A stretch of 64,000 bases of DNA from the NCBI GenBank assembly GCA_039707655.1, contig CM077670.1, positions 142,828,001 to 142,892,000 of the forward strand, given 5' to 3'. Numbering within the stretch: the stretch's first letter is position 1; every line of letters begins with the position of its first letter. Both the position numbers and the translations under genes were made by a program. Source of the DNA: Elymus sibiricus. Lineage: Eukaryota > Streptophyta > Magnoliopsida > Poales > Poaceae. Of this stretch, positions 35,339 through 46,516 are shown one piece after another. A model generated the notes under the pieces. It did not search any database, was not told where the DNA came from, and saw only the letters and a list, made by a program, of their open reading frames with translations.

Positions 35339-35994
35339 TGATAACCCACAAGTATAGGGGATCACGACAGTCTTCGAGGGTAGTATTTCACCCAAATTTA
35401 TTGATTCGACACAAGGGGAGCCAAAGAATATTTTTGAGCCTTAGCATTTGAGTTGTCAATTCAACCACACCTGGAATATAAAATCTCTAAAACAAAGTGT
35501 TTAGTAGCACAGTAGCAATACAAACAGGAACAGTAACAGAAGCAGTTTGTGATGATTGTAACAGCAGGAGCAGTAGTAACTTAGCAAAGATCAATATGAG
35601 AAAAGCGTAGGCATTGGACCAGTGATGGATATTTGTGTTGGATGACATTCATCATACATCAGTCACAACCTAGAGCGATACTCAATAGCTCCAATTCATC
35701 AATGTAATGTAGGCATGTATTTCGTATATAGTCATACGTGCTTATAATCAGAACTTGCATGACATCTTTTGTCCTACCCTCCTATGGCAGCGGGGTCCAT
35801 AAGGAAACTAAGGGATATTAAGGCCTCCTTATAATAAAGAACTGGAACAAAGCATTAACACATGGTGAATACATGAACTCCTCGAATTACAGTCATTCCC
35901 GGAGAGTATCCCAAACAATTGTCACTATGCGGTCTATCGATCAGAACAATAACAAGTGCATATAACTAGCAGATAGGATCAAGAACTCAAATAT
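35339..35994 (-). repeat. 3' LTR of the WHAM-like element, distal part
   Basis: Read on minus it ends ...CTATACTTGTGGGTTATCA. It contains the stretch for a roughly 1.38-kb LTR up to the solo-LTR insertion point. The last five bases, aatat, are the target duplication of the nested solo LTR. Confidence 0.8.
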
Positions 35995-38900
35995 TGTCAC
36001 GCCCAATATGCGGTCCTATCCTCAAGGAACTCGGAAGTCCCGCTAATGATAGAAGCGCATATCGGAGACGCTTCGCAAGGTGGATATCATTACAACATAC
36101 CATGTACTGAAGATGAGAATACCAGATAAAGGTTTACACTCGCCACAAGCAACATCATGAATACATCAGTACATCAATACATAGCAATCATCATACAGTA
36201 GAGCAGGATCCGACTACGGATCAAATCAAATGAAAAAGAAGAACGACATCAACCCTGCTAGTCCCAGGCTGCCAACCGGGAACCCATCCTATAATCGATG
36301 AAGAAGAAGAAGCAGAAGAAGAACTCCAAAAGCAAACATGCATCGCGCTCACATCAAATCATCGCTTTACCTGTACCTGCACTAGTTGTTGTAGTAAACT
36401 GTGAGCCACGAGGACTCAGCAATCCCATTACCATGGGTATCAAGACTAGCAAAGCTTAATGGGTATGGAATGGTTAAGTGGTGAGGTTGCAGCAAGCACT
36501 AAGCATTGTATGGTGGCTAACTTACGAGTACAAGAATAAGAAGAGTAAACTACGCATAACAGTCGCAAACTAGTAATGATCAAGAAGTGATCCTGACCAC
36601 CTACTTACGAGTACAATCATAACCCCACCGTGTTTTCTTCCCGAACTCCCTCGAAAAGAGACGATCATGGTTACGCACGCGGTTGGTGTATTTTAATTAA
36701 GTTTAGTGTCAAGTTCTCTACAACCAGAGGTTATAAATTTCCAAGCCGCCACATAACCACACGCGCGGCTCTCGAAAAGATTTAACCCTACAGGGGTGCT
36801 CCAAGTAGTCCATTATAAATTACCACACACATCCGATGGAACATCCTCACACCATGATAACACGATGCTTACGATAAGGAATCCCGGTGGACAAGGCACT
36901 CCTAAAAGGTAAAACTAAACCAGCAAGACCTCCTGACGTGTCGACGATCCTGATAGGAGCCGCGTATCTCGTTCTTAGGACACGGCGGATGAACACTACG
37001 TACGACAGCCAAGAACCTGTGTTGCCCCTGGTGGCGCCGCAACTGGCTCTAGTTTGGACCAGCACCATCAGCACTGGCCCACCTGGATTATGTGGAATTA
37101 AGAATCCTCGGGTAGCGCTAACTCCCTATGCGTCAAATTTATTATCAGTATTATTATGTTGGGCAAATGTTAAAACCAATGTTGGGCCTTGCTGGAGAAG
37201 TTTATCCTAAAACGAATGATCAGGGGGGTTCCCATATGCCCCACATGTGTTAGAAGCGCTCATCAAGGAACATAACACCGGTATTACGGAAACTAGGGCG
37301 GCATGAGTGCAACAAAACACCAGGCAAAAGGTCGAGCCTTCCACCCATTACCAAGTATATAGATGCATTAATTAAATAAGAGATATTGTGATATCCCATG
37401 ATATCCATGTCCCAACATGGAACAAACTGAAACTGCACCTGCAACTAGCAGCGCTATAAGAGGGGCTGAGCAAAGTGGTAACATAGCCAAACAACGGTTT
37501 GCTGGGATGGAGGAAGGTTAGAAGCTGTTTCATGGCAACTTGGGAGGCTGACAAACAAGTGGTAGGTAGCGTGACATAGCGATAGCATCGAGACAACTGG
37601 CAAGCAAAGATAGTAGTGATATCCAGGGTAATGATCATCTTGCCTGGAATCCCACTCAGAAGAAGATCGAGTCCATGGAGAAGACGAACCAACGTAGTCG
37701 AACGAATCCTCACAATCTCAACGAAACCGGAACTATCGAGAAGAAGCACAACCGGAAAGAAGCAAACAACATGGTAAACACACAAGCATAAACATGACAT
37801 GATGCACAACCACATATGATGCATGTCAAGTTTAAAGATGCATGGCATGGCAAAATACAACAACCAAATACTACACATTAAGTGAAGCTCAATATGCAAC
37901 GGGTTGCATATTGACGAAACTTCACAACAATTCTTTAGTTCACTCCCGTTTATGTACAATGACAAGATTAAATGTTGTTAAACATGGCAAGAGATAAAGC
38001 ATGATTAAACTACCTAACTAGGCAATTTAAATGAGGCCGGAAACAACAAACAACAATTCCGGAAAATCCCCATATGTAATTTTCGAATTGGTACTGTTCT
38101 GGCCTAAACACCATTTTAATGTTGTTAAACAGCAAAAGAAAGTGCACCATGATATTCTACACATTTTTCTACCCCATTTGCATATATAGTTATTTAATTC
38201 GGAGCTACGGTTATTTAGTTATGAAATAAACCATTTCAGAATGTAAAATATGCAAATTAATGCAACCAACAATTTTAAACATTTTAAATGTCATGATGCG
38301 GATGACATGTTCAAGCTATATGCAATTTTGATTAAATGGTGGCATAATACGATATGGAGCATTTGTCGCCATGGCGGAAAGAAATGGGTGCCATGGCGGC
38401 GATAACGGAAATGGTGCCAAGGCAACATTCCGGTTTCGGTAACTCGTTGAGATACCGGTGCAAAGGACGAACAAGCATGAGGATGTGTGGAACATGCAAG
38501 AGATGGTGGGGTGATCCCGGTTACCGGGTTCCCACGTGTTGGTGGCAAGGCATACGAGGAATGTGCAAGGGACAATTCAAACACGGTGCAAACATGAGCA
38601 TCTCATACAACATATGCATTCATTCACGGCATTGTCTCGGCGGTTATACCTTCGAAGCAAGCGTTTTGGGGCAGACGGGTTCGAGGAGGGAAGTAGTCGT
38701 TCTCACGACGGTCGTAGTGGAAGTAGTGGTACACGGTGTCAGGGAGGAACTTGACGAATACAACGTCTTCGGGGCAATGGTAGTCGTACACGGCAACCGT
38801 AGTCGAACTTGAAGGGCCGTCGATGTCGTGGTACTTGGTGACATTCACGGGGTGGTGGTTGTACACGTTCGTAGATGTCCGGTGTCGTTCGTAGAGGTAC

Positions 38901-40467
38901 TTGATGGCCTTCGGCGACGGTAGTGGTACACATTCGAATTGAAGAGGAACTTGGCTTGTGGCTCTGGTCACCGGCGGTGAGGGACTTGGCGAAACCGAGG
39001 TTTTGCCGATTCTAGAGTTTTGCCGTAGTTGTTCGGGCATCGGTCTTGGTCTTGAGGTCTTCGGTGGTCAACAGAGGAGTCGTTCCCAAAGGAAACGATG
39101 ACCGGAACGACAGCAACAAAGAATAGTGCCAAAAGGCCAAAGTGGTCAGTGCGGTGGCCATGAGTGAGGGTGCACGAGATGGGGAACCTCGCCGGAGAGG
39201 GCTGGACGGCTGACAGAGGTGGTGCAGGGGATCCACGCGAACAGAGCTGTGTCGGCGGTCTCGGCCGTGGTGGCTGTGAAGGAGCTCCGGGGCAGGGGGG
39301 TCGTGGACAAGCAGAGACACGGGAGGCTGGAGGCAGCCGTGTCCATGGCGAGGTGGAGGCGGACGGCAGCAGGGCGGCCCTGGGATTAGGCAGTGAATCG
39401 AGGCGGTGGCGCGATGCAAGCCAGGAAGGGAAGGAGGCGGAGCGCAGGCTCGGGAGCGTGGGACAAAGGACATGGGAGCCACAAAGGAAGGAGGTCGCGG
39501 GAAGGGGCGGCATGCTTGCTGGTAGGAGCAGAGGCAGGGGCGTGCGCGAGGTGCCCGACGGGCCACGCTGGGCGCTGGTGGCAGAGCAAGGCAGCGGCGG
39601 GGAGCTGGGGCCATGGTGGGCGAGTAGCCAGAGGGGGACCGGGCGAGGACGCTGGCGACGATGGGGATCGGGCGCGGCAGCAGCTCCTCTACGCATGTCT
39701 GTGTGCGTGTGGCGCACAGGGAAGGAGAGGGAGCGAGGAGGAGAGCTGAGCGAGGGGCTAGGGTTAGATAGGGGAGGAGCCGGCGAGGAGGCCGAGCCGC
39801 GTCAGCTGGGATTTCTCTCTCTCTCTCTCTCTACTCTATTTTCTTAACAGAAAAATTTGCAAAGAAAGAAAATGAAGGGTAGAGCTGGGATTCCAACAAG
39901 TGACATATTTTCCTGGAGACAGAAAAATATGGAGGATTTAACAAAAATGGTTGGCAAGAGTTTAGAAGATAGAAATTCAAATAAGTTTGAATAAAATTCA
40001 AACTATTTGAATTTGGAATCAATTTAGATGGAGACCAAATGAGATGAGATTTTAACTGGTAACCCTACATGAATAGCATGATTTATGGGCTGAAGTTGAA
40101 CATTTATGGAGAAAGTAAAATCGCAACTCAATTTTATCCAAAGGCTTTAAAGAAGATTAGGAAGTTGAGTTGGATAAAAAGGAGAGTTGAAAAAAAATAG
40201 TGGAAATGTGTTATGGGTGATTCCAAGTTAATGGAATGGTTTAATATAGCTCCGTAATAATATTGGGAGACTTTTATATGTTGTAAACAGAAATCACCAT
40301 GTGCATCTCCCTCGATTTAAATGGATCAAAGATCCATGCAATTTATTTGGTTGAGTTGCAAAAATTAATGACATGATGGCATGATGAAATGATGCAATGC
40401 AAAACAAATAACATAGAGCAAACAACATAATAATAATAATGCAAGGAATCATTCTCGGGTTGCCACA
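35995..40467 (-). repeat. Sukkula-like solo LTR with perfect target duplication
   Basis: 4473 bp from tgtcacgcccaatatgcgg to ...gggttgccaca, flanked by aatat on both sides (35990-35994 and 40468-40472). No interior sequence is present, so this is a solo LTR, the usual product of recombination between the two LTRs of a full element. The minus-strand end GCATATTGGGCGTGAC closely resembles, from memory, the LTR primer used for the barley LARD Sukkula. It has a GC-rich core at about 38950-39800 and a (CT)n run at 39813-39834. Long antisense frames in the core are not genes in my judgement. Confidence 0.85.
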
Positions 40468-40472
40468 AATAT

Positions 40473-41196
40473 ATTCAGGAAAACATAGAGGGTTCAAATC
40501 TGAAATCATGGCACTCGGGCCCTAGTGACAAGCATTAAGCATAGCAAAGTCAGAGAAACATCAATCTCAGAACATAGTGGATACTTGGGATCAAGCCCTA
40601 ACATATTGACTCGATTACATGAAAAATCTCATCCAACTCCATCACCGTCCAGCAAGCCTACGAAGGAATTACTCACACCCGGTGGTGAGCATCATGAAAT
40701 TGTAGATGGAGAAGGGTTGATGATGACGACGGCGACGAATCCCCTATCCGGAGCCCCGAACGGACTCCAGATCAGTCCTCCCGATAAAGAATAGGAGGTG
40801 GCAGCGGCTCTGTATTGTAAAACATGTTAAAACTTTCTCTCTGATTTTTTTCTCTACGAGACGTACTTATAGTGTTGGAATTAGGGCAAACGGAGGCCTG
40901 AGGTGCCCACAAGCTCACAGGGCGCGCCCTGGGGGTGGGCGCGCCCCTTGAGCTTGTGGCTCCTGGGTGGCCCCCTCTAGTAGATCTCTTCGCCAATATT
41001 TTTTTATATATTCTGAAATAATTCTCCATAAATTTTTAGCTCAATCCGAGAACTTTTATTTCTGCACAAAAACAACACCATGGTCGTTTTGCTGAAAACA
41101 GCGTCAGCCCGGGTTAGTTTCATTCAAATCATGCAAATTAGAGTCCAAAACAAGAGCAAAAGTGTTTGGAAAGGTAGATACGTTTGGGATGTATCA
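40473..41196 (-). repeat. 3' LTR of the WHAM-like element, proximal part
   Basis: Resumes after the solo LTR and ends gggatgtatca, that is TGATACATCCC on minus. Shares its last ~215 bp with 42747-42963 (for example tttctgcacaaaaacaacac in both), which identifies the latter as the 5' LTR start. Confidence 0.8.
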
Positions 41197-42744
41197 ACTC
41201 CCCCAAGCTTAACTCATTGCTTGTCCTCAAGCAATTCAGTTGACAAACTGAAAGTAATTAAGAAAAACTTTTACAAACATTTCTGTTCTTGTTACTGTAT
41301 ATAAGCTTAACTAGTGATCAAGTTTTCAGCAAAGATTATGAACTAACCATATGAATGATAACACTTAGGTCTCACATTTACTCATGAAAATAACATAACC
41401 AACTAGCGAGCAATAATAAGATATCTCGGATGCCAACAATTTGTCAAAACAATCATGATATAATATGATAACATGGTATCTCGCTAGCCCTTTCTAAGAC
41501 CGCAAAACATAAATGCAGAGCACCTCTGAGGTTCAAGCAGCGACTAAACATTGTAATTCAGGGTAGAAGAGATCCAGTCATGGTCACATCCAACATTAAC
41601 TAGACCCAATGCATAAAAATGACAATAGCGCTCTCAGGGTTGGTGCTTTTAGTGAAAAGATGATGACTCAACAATAAAAGTAAATAACATAAAAGTAGAA
41701 GGATAGGCCCTTCGCAGAGGGAAGTAGAGATTTGCAGAGGTTCCAGAGCTCGAAGCTTAAAACAGACATGAATACATTTTGAGAGGTGTGCTTTTCCTGT
41801 CAACGTCATGACAAAGGATTTCGATATCTTCCATGCTAAACACATTATAGGCGGTTCCCAAGCAAAAAGGTAAAGTTTACTCCCCCTCAACCATACAGAC
41901 ACAAGCCATGGCTAGACGAATTCACGGGTGCCCTCCAAACAATCAACCTTCCGGAGGAGTTTGTTTTATTATATTTTGCTTTATTTTCAAGTTACAAGAC
42001 TGGGCATCCCAATTACCAGCCTCTCTCATGCAATGACAAGTGAATAAACACAGTCATGAGAGTAACCCACTTAGCATGGAGGATATCGACCGCCCCGTCG
42101 CTCCATGAGTGGTATGGGCACACAAAACAGATGTTTATTTGAAGGATTAGAGGTGGCACAAGCAAATTTACTTGGAACGGCAGAGTAATACCGCATATAG
42201 GTAGATATGGTGAACTCATCTGGAACAACTTTGGGTTTAAGGATTTGGATGCACAAGCACTATTCCCGCTTAGTACAGGCGAAGGCTAGCAAATAGATTG
42301 AGAAGCGACCAACTTAAGGAGCGACAACTGTCATAATCATGCGTTGCAAATAATTAACATTGAATACGAGCATGAGTAGGATATAAACACCCTGAACATA
42401 AATATCATGGAGGCAGCGTTGGTTTTGATTCAACTACATGTGTGAACATGTGCCAAGTCAAGCCACTTGAATTATTCAGAGGAGGATACCATACTAACAT
42501 ACTACATCTCAACCATTTTAATGCATGTTGACACACAAGATAAATCATTATCCACTCCTAGCTATTTAAGCATGGCATGAGTAACTATAATCTCTAATTG
42601 TCATCACAAATATGTTTACTCATAATATGTTGAATCAAGATCGACTGAGTTAAACATATTTACAAAAACAAAAACAAGAAGAGTTCATACCAGCCTTTCT
42701 CTGCCACAGTCACTTCATCAAATCATCGTCATTATTGCCCACCT
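41197..42744 (-). other. interior fragment of the WHAM-like element
   Basis: Starts with a polypurine tract (minus: TTAAGCTTGGGGGAGT, 41197-41212) and a tgcttgtcctcaagcaatt block typical of these elements. The remaining 1.5 kb is AT-rich and non-coding as far as I can see; short frames show no motif. It ends where the 5' LTR fragment joins. Confidence 0.6.
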
Positions 42745-42963
42745 CCACTAGATCTCTTCACCAATATTTTTTATATATTCTGAAATAATTCTCCATAAAT
42801 TTTCAGCTCAATCTGAGAACTTTTATTTCTGCACAAAAACAACACCATGGTAGTTCTTCTGAAAACAGCGTCAGTCCGAGTTAGTTTCATTCAAATCATG
42901 CAAATTAGAGTCCAAAACTAGAGCAAAAGTGTTTGGAAAAGTAGATACGTTCAGGACGTATTA
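42745..42963 (-). repeat. truncated 5' LTR of the WHAM-like element
   Basis: About 219 bp matching the start of the 3' LTR (40980-41196), with scattered substitutions. The outer end reads ...ggacgtatta where gtatca is expected, one base changed. Confidence 0.75.
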
Positions 42964-43111
42964 TCAGTCTCTTCACTGTGGTTGGCATTCCCATGGTTAC
43001 TATGGTCATGCCTTTCAGGCACTTCTTCTTCCATGACAACGCGGTTCACTTGGCTCTCGGTGAGTTGTTCCGGGTTCAATTCCTCTGGGTCTTCATCCTT
43101 GCTTGCCATAT
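42964..43111 (-). pseudogene. internal domain B of the LARD-like element, second part
   Basis: Continues the zinc-knuckle reading frame region past the WHAM-like insertion: gtctcttcactgtggttggc here and at 19904. It matches internal A as far as cttgccat (20036), where the next Athila-like LTR begins. Encodes the spacer between knuckles five and six, with ESQVNR and VPERHD-type words. Confidence 0.6.
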
Positions 43112-44673
43112 TGATACGTCTCTAACATATCTATAATTTTTCATTGTTCCATGCTATTATAGTATCAATCTTGGATGTTTATTATGCAATTATACGCAAT
43201 TATATATCATTTTTTGGGACAACCTATTAACCTAGTGCCCAGTGCCAGTTGTTGTTTTTTGCTTATTTTTGGCTTTTCAGAAAATCAATATCAAACAGAG
43301 TCCAAACGGAGAAAAAACTTTGGATTAAATTTTTTTGGACCAGAAGGGAACCTAGAAGGTTCGGGAGAAGACCAGAAGAGCCACGAGGGAGCGACAAGCT
43401 CAGGAGGCGCGCCCGGGGGGTAGGCGCGCCCCCCAGGCTTGTGGTCCCCTCGTGGCACCTCCTGACCTAATTCCGCCGCTTTTAATACTCAAATATTACC
43501 CATATACCAGAGAGCCACCTCGAATAAATTTTCCACCGCCGCAAGCTTCTGTTCTTCCGCGATCCCATCTGGAGGCCCTTTTCGGCAATCTACTGGAGGG
43601 GGAATCGATCACGGAGGGCTTCTTCATCAACCTTGTTGCCCTTCCAATGATGTGTGAGTAGTTTACCATAGACCTAAGAGTCCATAGCTAGTAGCTAGAT
43701 GGCTTCTTCTCTCTCTTTGATCTTCAATACAATGTTCTCCTCGATCTCCTTGGAGTTCTATTCGATGTAATCTTCTTTTGCTGTGTGTTTGTTGGGATCC
43801 GATTAACTGTGGGTTTATGATCAGATTATTCATGAGAAATATTTGAGTCTTTTCTAAACTTATTTATGCATCATTGTTATAGCTTTGTATTTCTCTCCGA
43901 TCTATCTGTTTGGTTTGGCCAACTAGATTGATTTATCTTGCAATGGGAGAGGTGCTGTGTGATAGGTTCAATCTTGCGGTGCTCTATCCCATTGATAGAA
44001 AGGGACAAGATACGTATTTGTATTGTTGCCATTAAGGATAAAACGATGGGGTTTATTCATATTGATTGAGTTTACTTTATCTACATCATGTCATCTTGCT
44101 TAAGGCGTTACTCCATTTTTATTAACTTAATACCCTAGATGCATGCAGGATAGCGGTCGATGGGTGGAGTAATAGTAGTAGATGCAGGCAGGAGTCTGTC
44201 TACTTCTCTCGGACGTGATGCCTATATACATGATCATTGCCATGAATCCGTCATAACTATGCGCTTTTCTATCAATTGCCCAACAGTAATTTGTTTACCC
44301 ATCGTATGCTATGTGTTCGAGGGAGAAGCCTCTAGTGAAAACTATGGCCCACGGGTCATTTATCTATCGTATATAAAATCCAAAAATACCTTGCTGCAAT
44401 TTTATTTTCTATATTTTTTTTTGCAATTTATTTATCTATCTATCACTATCAGAATTAATCCTTGCAAGCAACCGCCAAGGGGATTGACAACCCTCTTTTT
44501 TGCGTTGGGTGCAAGTATTTGCTTTTGTGTGTGTAGGTGCTGCTAACGAGGTTCTGTGTGGTTCTCCTAATGGATTGATAACCTTGGTTCTTAACTAAGG
44601 GAAACACTTATCTCTACTGTACTGCATCATCCCCTCCTTTTCGGGGAAATCCCAACGCAGTTCACAAGTAGCA
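43112..44673 (+). repeat. LTR of the second Athila-like element
   Basis: 1562 bp, TGATACGTCTCTAACA... to ...cacaagtagca. Contains the GC-rich cggaggcgcgcc... block (43400-43440) and the gatgatgtgtgagtagttta marker (43646). Length and ends match the copy at 10441-11988. Confidence 0.85.
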
Positions 44674-44684
44674 GGAAGAATTTC

Positions 44685-44702
44685 TGGCGCCGTTGCCGGG
44701 GA
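44685..44702 (+). other. primer binding site, tRNA-Asp
   Basis: tggcgccgttgccgggga, a perfect 18-nt complement to the 3' end of plant tRNA-Asp including CCA, 11 bases after the LTR. This is the usual primer of Athila-like elements in Triticeae. Confidence 0.9.
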
Positions 44703-44900
44703 GACATCACCAAAACCTATCAAGTACCTTCACATAAACTATCATCTACTTGCTCTTATTTTCATTTTCCTTTTTATTCGCATTTGCCTCTCGTTTTCAG
44801 CTCCCCCACTTATAAAACAATTTTACAAAAACACAAAAATATTTTTATTTTGTTTGCTAGCTATAATTGTGTGACTCAATGAAAATAAAAATATAGACAT

Positions 44901-45139
44901 ATGGATCCACTTAAAGTTTTCTACTTGGATCATCTTCGATCCTTTGTGCTCGTGCTGAAACCCCAACTAGTTTAGTTGAGGGAAAATCATTAGATGAGCA
45001 TGCTCATTTTGTGCGTCACCATTTGTCTCAAAAAGGGAGACTCTTATGGAATCAAATAAATTGTTTGCTATGCTATGCTTGGAATCTATGTGAAATTCAT
45101 GATTTTACTTGTTTCTCTGAGAACCCTAAAAAACCCCAT
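44901..45139 (+). pseudogene. Athila-like gag N-terminal fragment
   Basis: ATG 44901 opens MDPLKVFYLDHLRSF, then a one-base frame change near 44940 leads into CARAETPTSLVEGKSLDEH, AHFVRHHLSQKGRLLWNQI and CLLCYAWNLCEIHDFTCF. About 78 codons survive before the sequence is cut by the next LTR fragment. It would be the start of the capsid protein. It is too short and shifted to be active; the family assignment is by motif and by the upstream primer site. Confidence 0.65.
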
Positions 45140-45140
45140 C

Positions 45141-46516
45141 TATCATAGCCCTAGAATAATGGTTGTAATTAGTTGCATCAGAACATCAATGCATCATGTT
45201 AATTTCAAATGAATTTGAAATGGGGATGGTTAAACCCTAGCACCAAATGTTTTTCAAATAGGTTCAACTTCATATATTTTTCAATGAATGCAAAATGCCT
45301 TTCAGAAAAGTTCATCATTTTTGGAAAAGGTGCAAAGTTGTCACAGCCCTAGAATAATGGTTGTAATTAGTTGCATCAGAGCATCAATGCATCATGTTAA
45401 ATTCAAATGAATTTGAAATGGGGATGGTTAAACCCTAGCACCAAATGTTTTTCAAATAGGTTTAACTTCAAATATTTATCAATGAATCCAAAATGCCTTT
45501 CAGAAAAGTTCATCATTTTTGGAAAAGGTGCAAACCTCTGCTAAAAATGATGTACACATTTTTGGAACATTTCTGGATTTTTGAATTAAGCCATAATGTA
45601 TTTGAATTGGAGCTTTAAAATCCTATAAATATATTTATAGCTCCAATAATTTTGAAACTTGGTGAGGGCCTCTGAAATAATTTAGTTAGTGTCCAAAAAA
45701 AGTTTTAGAATTTTATAAAATGATTTAATATTTTTACTAAATCAAAATAGATAGAAGAAACAGGAAAAAGGAAACAAAATAGAAAATGAAGGGAGGAGAG
45801 AGACTACCTGGCACTTACCTGCCTGGCAGCCCAGCCGAAGGCCGGCCCAGCCCACCAGGGTGAAGCAGTCGTCTTCAACCTCTGCCAGAAGGTAGAGGCG
45901 TGTCGACGCGCGCACGGCCGAAGCCTCCACCTCCTGCTTGCCTCGCTGTGCTCCTCCCCGTCCTCATCCACTAGCTAGGGAGATGCCCCTAACCCCCTGG
46001 ACCTTTTCCATCTCCTCTGGTTCTCTGTCTCTCAATCTGGCTTTGGTCCCGAGCACCACCGAGAGCCAGCCGTCGCCGCCGCTAACTGTCCTCGTGGACA
46101 CCGGACACCCTTGCCCAACCAACCTATCCAGAAGCACTACGGCCTCATACTCCTCCTCCCAGACGAGCCACACATCGACGGACGTGCTGCAGCGACACCC
46201 TCGTCGTCTTCTTCAACCTCGGGCATCCGAGATGCCGCCGGTCGATTCGTCTGCCCCAGGCCGTCCACGAGCAAGCCGAGCCCCTCTCCATGATCACTGT
46301 GAGCTCCACCGTTGATTCCCCTCTCCCCCGACCTCTTCGCATTCCCTGGCCACGGCTCCATCTCCGACCGAAGCTCTGCTCCGCCATTGTCGTAGCCCGT
46401 GCGCCTCCGGTGCTCCACTCGCTGCCCTCGTGCACTAGTCGTGCTCAAGAGCACCTCCTCTCGTGAACACGCTGCTCAGCTGGCCCAGCAGCGAGCCCTA
46501 GCCCCACCTCTGTGCG
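45141..46516 (+). repeat. LTR fragment with a 198-bp tandem duplication at its start
   Basis: tgtcacagccctagaataat starts at 45339 and a slightly mutated copy (tatcatagccctag) at 45141; the two units match for about 198 bp at a constant offset. An AT-rich stretch and a GC-rich leader-like part (45790-46500) follow, as in long-LTR gypsy elements, orientation probably plus. The Sukkula-like LTR begins at 46517 and cuts it. Open frames in the GC-rich part lack motifs. Confidence 0.55.

Larger units (their letters stand above)
35339..42963 (-). mobile_element. Athila-like (WHAM type) element, internally deleted, with nested solo LTR
   Basis: Minus-strand element bounded by TGATAACCCACAAG (35339) and ...GGACGTATTA (42963), with near-duplicate 5-bp targets tcggt (35334-35338) and tcagt (42964-42968). 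Internal A shows the empty site gactgtcagtctcttc. Contents left to right: 3' LTR (35339-35994 and 40473-41196, split by a solo LTR), polypurine tract, about 1.5 kb of interior, and only the first ~220 bp of the 5' LTR. A deletion joins the 5' LTR to the interior near 42745, removing the primer site and all coding sequence. It is immobile. The WHAM name is from memory. Confidence 0.82.
12895..43111 (-). mobile_element. tandem LARD-like long-LTR retrotransposon with nested insertions
   Basis: Minus-strand element in the order (left to right) LTR A 12895-17112, internal A 17113-21845, LTR B 21846-22587 plus 29074-32722, internal B 32723-35338 plus 42964-43111. LTR length is about 4.4 kb, with TGTCAC...TGACA-type ends and an initiator-tRNA-Met primer site beside LTR B. 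Both interiors match each other at length, so this is a tandem sharing the central LTR rather than one element with two LTRs. LTR A lacks its outer ~250 bp, and internal B is cut by a later Athila-like insertion. No RT or integrase is visible. The large LTR and lack of pol fit the LARD category. Confidence 0.7.
43112..45140 (+). mobile_element. Athila-like element, 5' part (LTR, primer site, gag start)
   Basis: Plus-strand LTR (43112-44673), intact primer site, leader and the beginning of gag, cut off at about 45140 by another LTR fragment. It is the same LTR family as 10441-11988 but, unlike that element, has a conventional Athila-type gag start, so it belonged to a gag-carrying subfamily. 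It is inserted in internal B of the LARD-like element. The left flank is catat against catct in internal A, so a duplication with one change is possible. Confidence 0.8.

Noticed and set aside
39164..39847. 227-codon plus frame and 249-codon minus frame in the Sukkula-like solo LTR
   Set aside because: Gly/Arg- and Pro/Ser-rich frames on both strands of the same GC-rich leader; not present as such in the second LTR copy.
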